Shown one piece after another: positions 63,000 to 64,000 of a stretch of 64,000 nucleotides of DNA. The stretch spans positions 124,001 through 188,000 of the forward strand of contig CABYRQ010000001.1 in assembly GCA_902521485.1 (NCBI GenBank), read 5' to 3'. The DNA is from an uncultured Alphaproteobacteria bacterium. Its GTDB lineage: Bacteria; Pseudomonadota; Alphaproteobacteria; HIMB59. The translations under genes and the position numbers were made by a program. Each line of letters opens with the position of its first letter. The first letter of the stretch is position 1. The notes under the pieces were generated by a model. The model did no database searches. It saw only the letters and a list, made by a program, of their open reading frames with translations, and was not told where the DNA came from.

Positions 63000-64000
63000 A
63001 TGAGTAACTTTAATAAAATCGTTGTAATTGGTGCTGGTACGATGGGCTCAGGTATTGCTGCCCATTTGGCTAATTCTAACCGCCAAGTAGTTTTGCTTGA
63101 TCTCAAAAGAAAAGACAATCCTAACCAAATATCTGAAAATGCCATTGATATTATCAAAAAGTCAGATCCGCCACTTTTAGTGGAAAGGTCTCGAATTGAT
63201 CATATCAAACCAGGTAATCTCGAGGATGATTTTGATGAAATCAATGATGCGGATTGGGTTATAGAAGCTGTTGTTGAGCGCATCGATATTAAGCATAAAC
63301 TTTACTTACAAATTGATAAAGTTCGTAGCCCCAACTCTATTATTTCATCTAATACTTCGACAATTCCTCTTTCAATTCTGACACAAGAGATGTCAGACTC
63401 AATGAAAGCAGATTTTTGTATTACTCACTTTTTTAATCCTGTTCGGTTTATGAGATTATTAGAGATCGTTGAAACACCAACTGTTAATAAAGACAAGATG
63501 AGCAAACTTCGTGAATTTTGTAAAAATGAGCTAGGTAAAGGAATTGTCAATTGTAATGATACCCCTGGTTTTATTGGTAATCGAATTGGTGTTTACGCAA
63601 TGCAAGTGGCAATGTATGAGGCTTTAGAACGAGGTCTTCCTGTAGAAATTGCAGATGCTTTATTTGGGCGACCTTTAGGAATTCCTAAAACAGGTGTTTT
63701 TGGACTCTATGATCTCATAGGCATTGATTTGATGAAAGATGTCCTTGCAAGCTTTAAAAAAGAATTACAAGAAGATGACCCTTTTATGGATGTAGTGAAA
63801 CCTCATCCTTTAGTCGAGCAGTTACTTGATAAAGGTTATAATGGAAATAAGGGCCCTGGTGGTTTTTATCAAACAACAATTGTTGAGGGTGATGAACATG
63901 TCAAGGCCATGAACACTGCAGACATGAGTTATTATGATTTTGACAAGGTAGATTTAGAGATCGCAAGAAGAGTTGAGAAAGAGGGCATCAAGGCACTTCT
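63000..64000 (+). CDS. 3-hydroxyacyl-CoA dehydrogenase, partial (runs off the window)
   Basis: At least 333 codons from ATG 63000, still open at the window end. NAD fingerprint VVIGAGTMGSGIAAHLA, catalytic His and neighbours THFFNPVRFM, and NDTPGFIGNRIG linking the NAD and C-terminal domains; KGYNGNKGPGGFY follows. The family oxidises 3-hydroxyacyl-CoA in beta-oxidation. The remaining part may include an enoyl-CoA hydratase domain, as in FadB/FadJ-type fusions, but this cannot be seen. It looks like chromosomal core after the regulon. Confidence 0.9.
   Translation, partial: MSNFNKIVVIGAGTMGSGIAAHLANSNRQVVLLDLKRKDNPNQISENAIDIIKKSDPPLLVERSRIDHIKPGNLEDDFDEINDADWVIEAVVERIDIKHKLYLQIDKVRSPNSIISSNTSTIPLSILTQEMSDSMKADFCITHFFNPVRFMRLLEIVETPTVNKDKMSKLREFCKNELGKGIVNCNDTPGFIGNRIGVYAMQVAMYEALERGLPVEIADALFGRPLGIPKTGVFGLYDLIGIDLMKDVLASFKKELQEDDPFMDVVKPHPLVEQLLDKGYNGNKGPGGFYQTTIVEGDEHVKAMNTADMSYYDFDKVDLEIARRVEKEGIKAL

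Overview
The window is AT-rich, tightly packed bacterial DNA. Spacers are short, stop/start overlaps of the ATGA and ATGANTAA type are common, and several genes start with TTG or GTG. Gene content (three binding-protein-dependent ABC importers of the sugar/CUT1 type, a DddP-type DMSP lyase, phosphonoacetate hydrolase, galactose and inositol catabolism genes, a thioredoxin-reductase-like ferredoxin-NADP reductase) suggests a streamlined pelagic alphaproteobacterium, perhaps of the SAR116 or AEGEAN-169/HIMB59 kind. That placement is inferred from gene content; no rRNA or other phylogenetic marker is present.

Layout. 0-9.4 kb: a phosphonate module with an iron alcohol dehydrogenase, a core-MetE protein, a solute-binding protein, phosphonoacetaldehyde dehydrogenase (phnY) and phosphonoacetate hydrolase (phnA), divergent from an ATPase and two permeases. 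9.4-12.2 kb: dddP between a GTG-start methyltransferase-like gene and an SMR-type membrane protein. 12.2-14.9 kb: a 30-aa membrane ORF, ferredoxin-NADP reductase and a PQQ-type aldose dehydrogenase. 14.9-27.0 kb: a galactoside operon (galE, binding protein, two permeases, GH4 alpha-galactosidase, galT, galK, SMP-30 lactonase), then a 2-hydroxyacid dehydrogenase, iolD and an SDR. 27.0-37.3 kb: an opposing agl-like alpha-glucoside operon (binding protein, two permeases, GH4 alpha-glucosidase, ATPase) that continues into GH1, a second ATPase and GH42. The galactoside transporter has no ATPase of its own, so one of these two ATPases probably serves it.

37.4-41 kb: cytochrome c, a CsoR-type copper repressor with a perfect palindrome in front of a divergent DUF4396 gene, a secreted nuclease and an FAD amine dehydrogenase. 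41-45.8 kb: poorly known exported proteins plus a pentameric ligand-gated ion channel fused to an N-terminal PDZ domain. At 45.76 kb lies an aberrant tRNA-like sequence.

45.9-62.7 kb is the most unusual part: an exported caspase-like protein, an exported TPR-CHAT protease, an ECF sigma factor with a membrane anti-sigma, a secreted trypsin-like protease, a DUF2167 membrane protein, a PrsW-family intramembrane protease, two tiny secreted FG-repeat proteins, two small ORFs, a large SF1 helicase-endonuclease and a zinc-ribbon/WYL-like protein. Six copies of one promoter, GGAATA-N15/16-CGTC, stand before these units, so the region looks like a self-contained local ECF regulon. I infer an envelope protease cascade feeding a sigma switch, with a nucleic-acid effector among the outputs. 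The window ends inside a 3-hydroxyacyl-CoA dehydrogenase gene.
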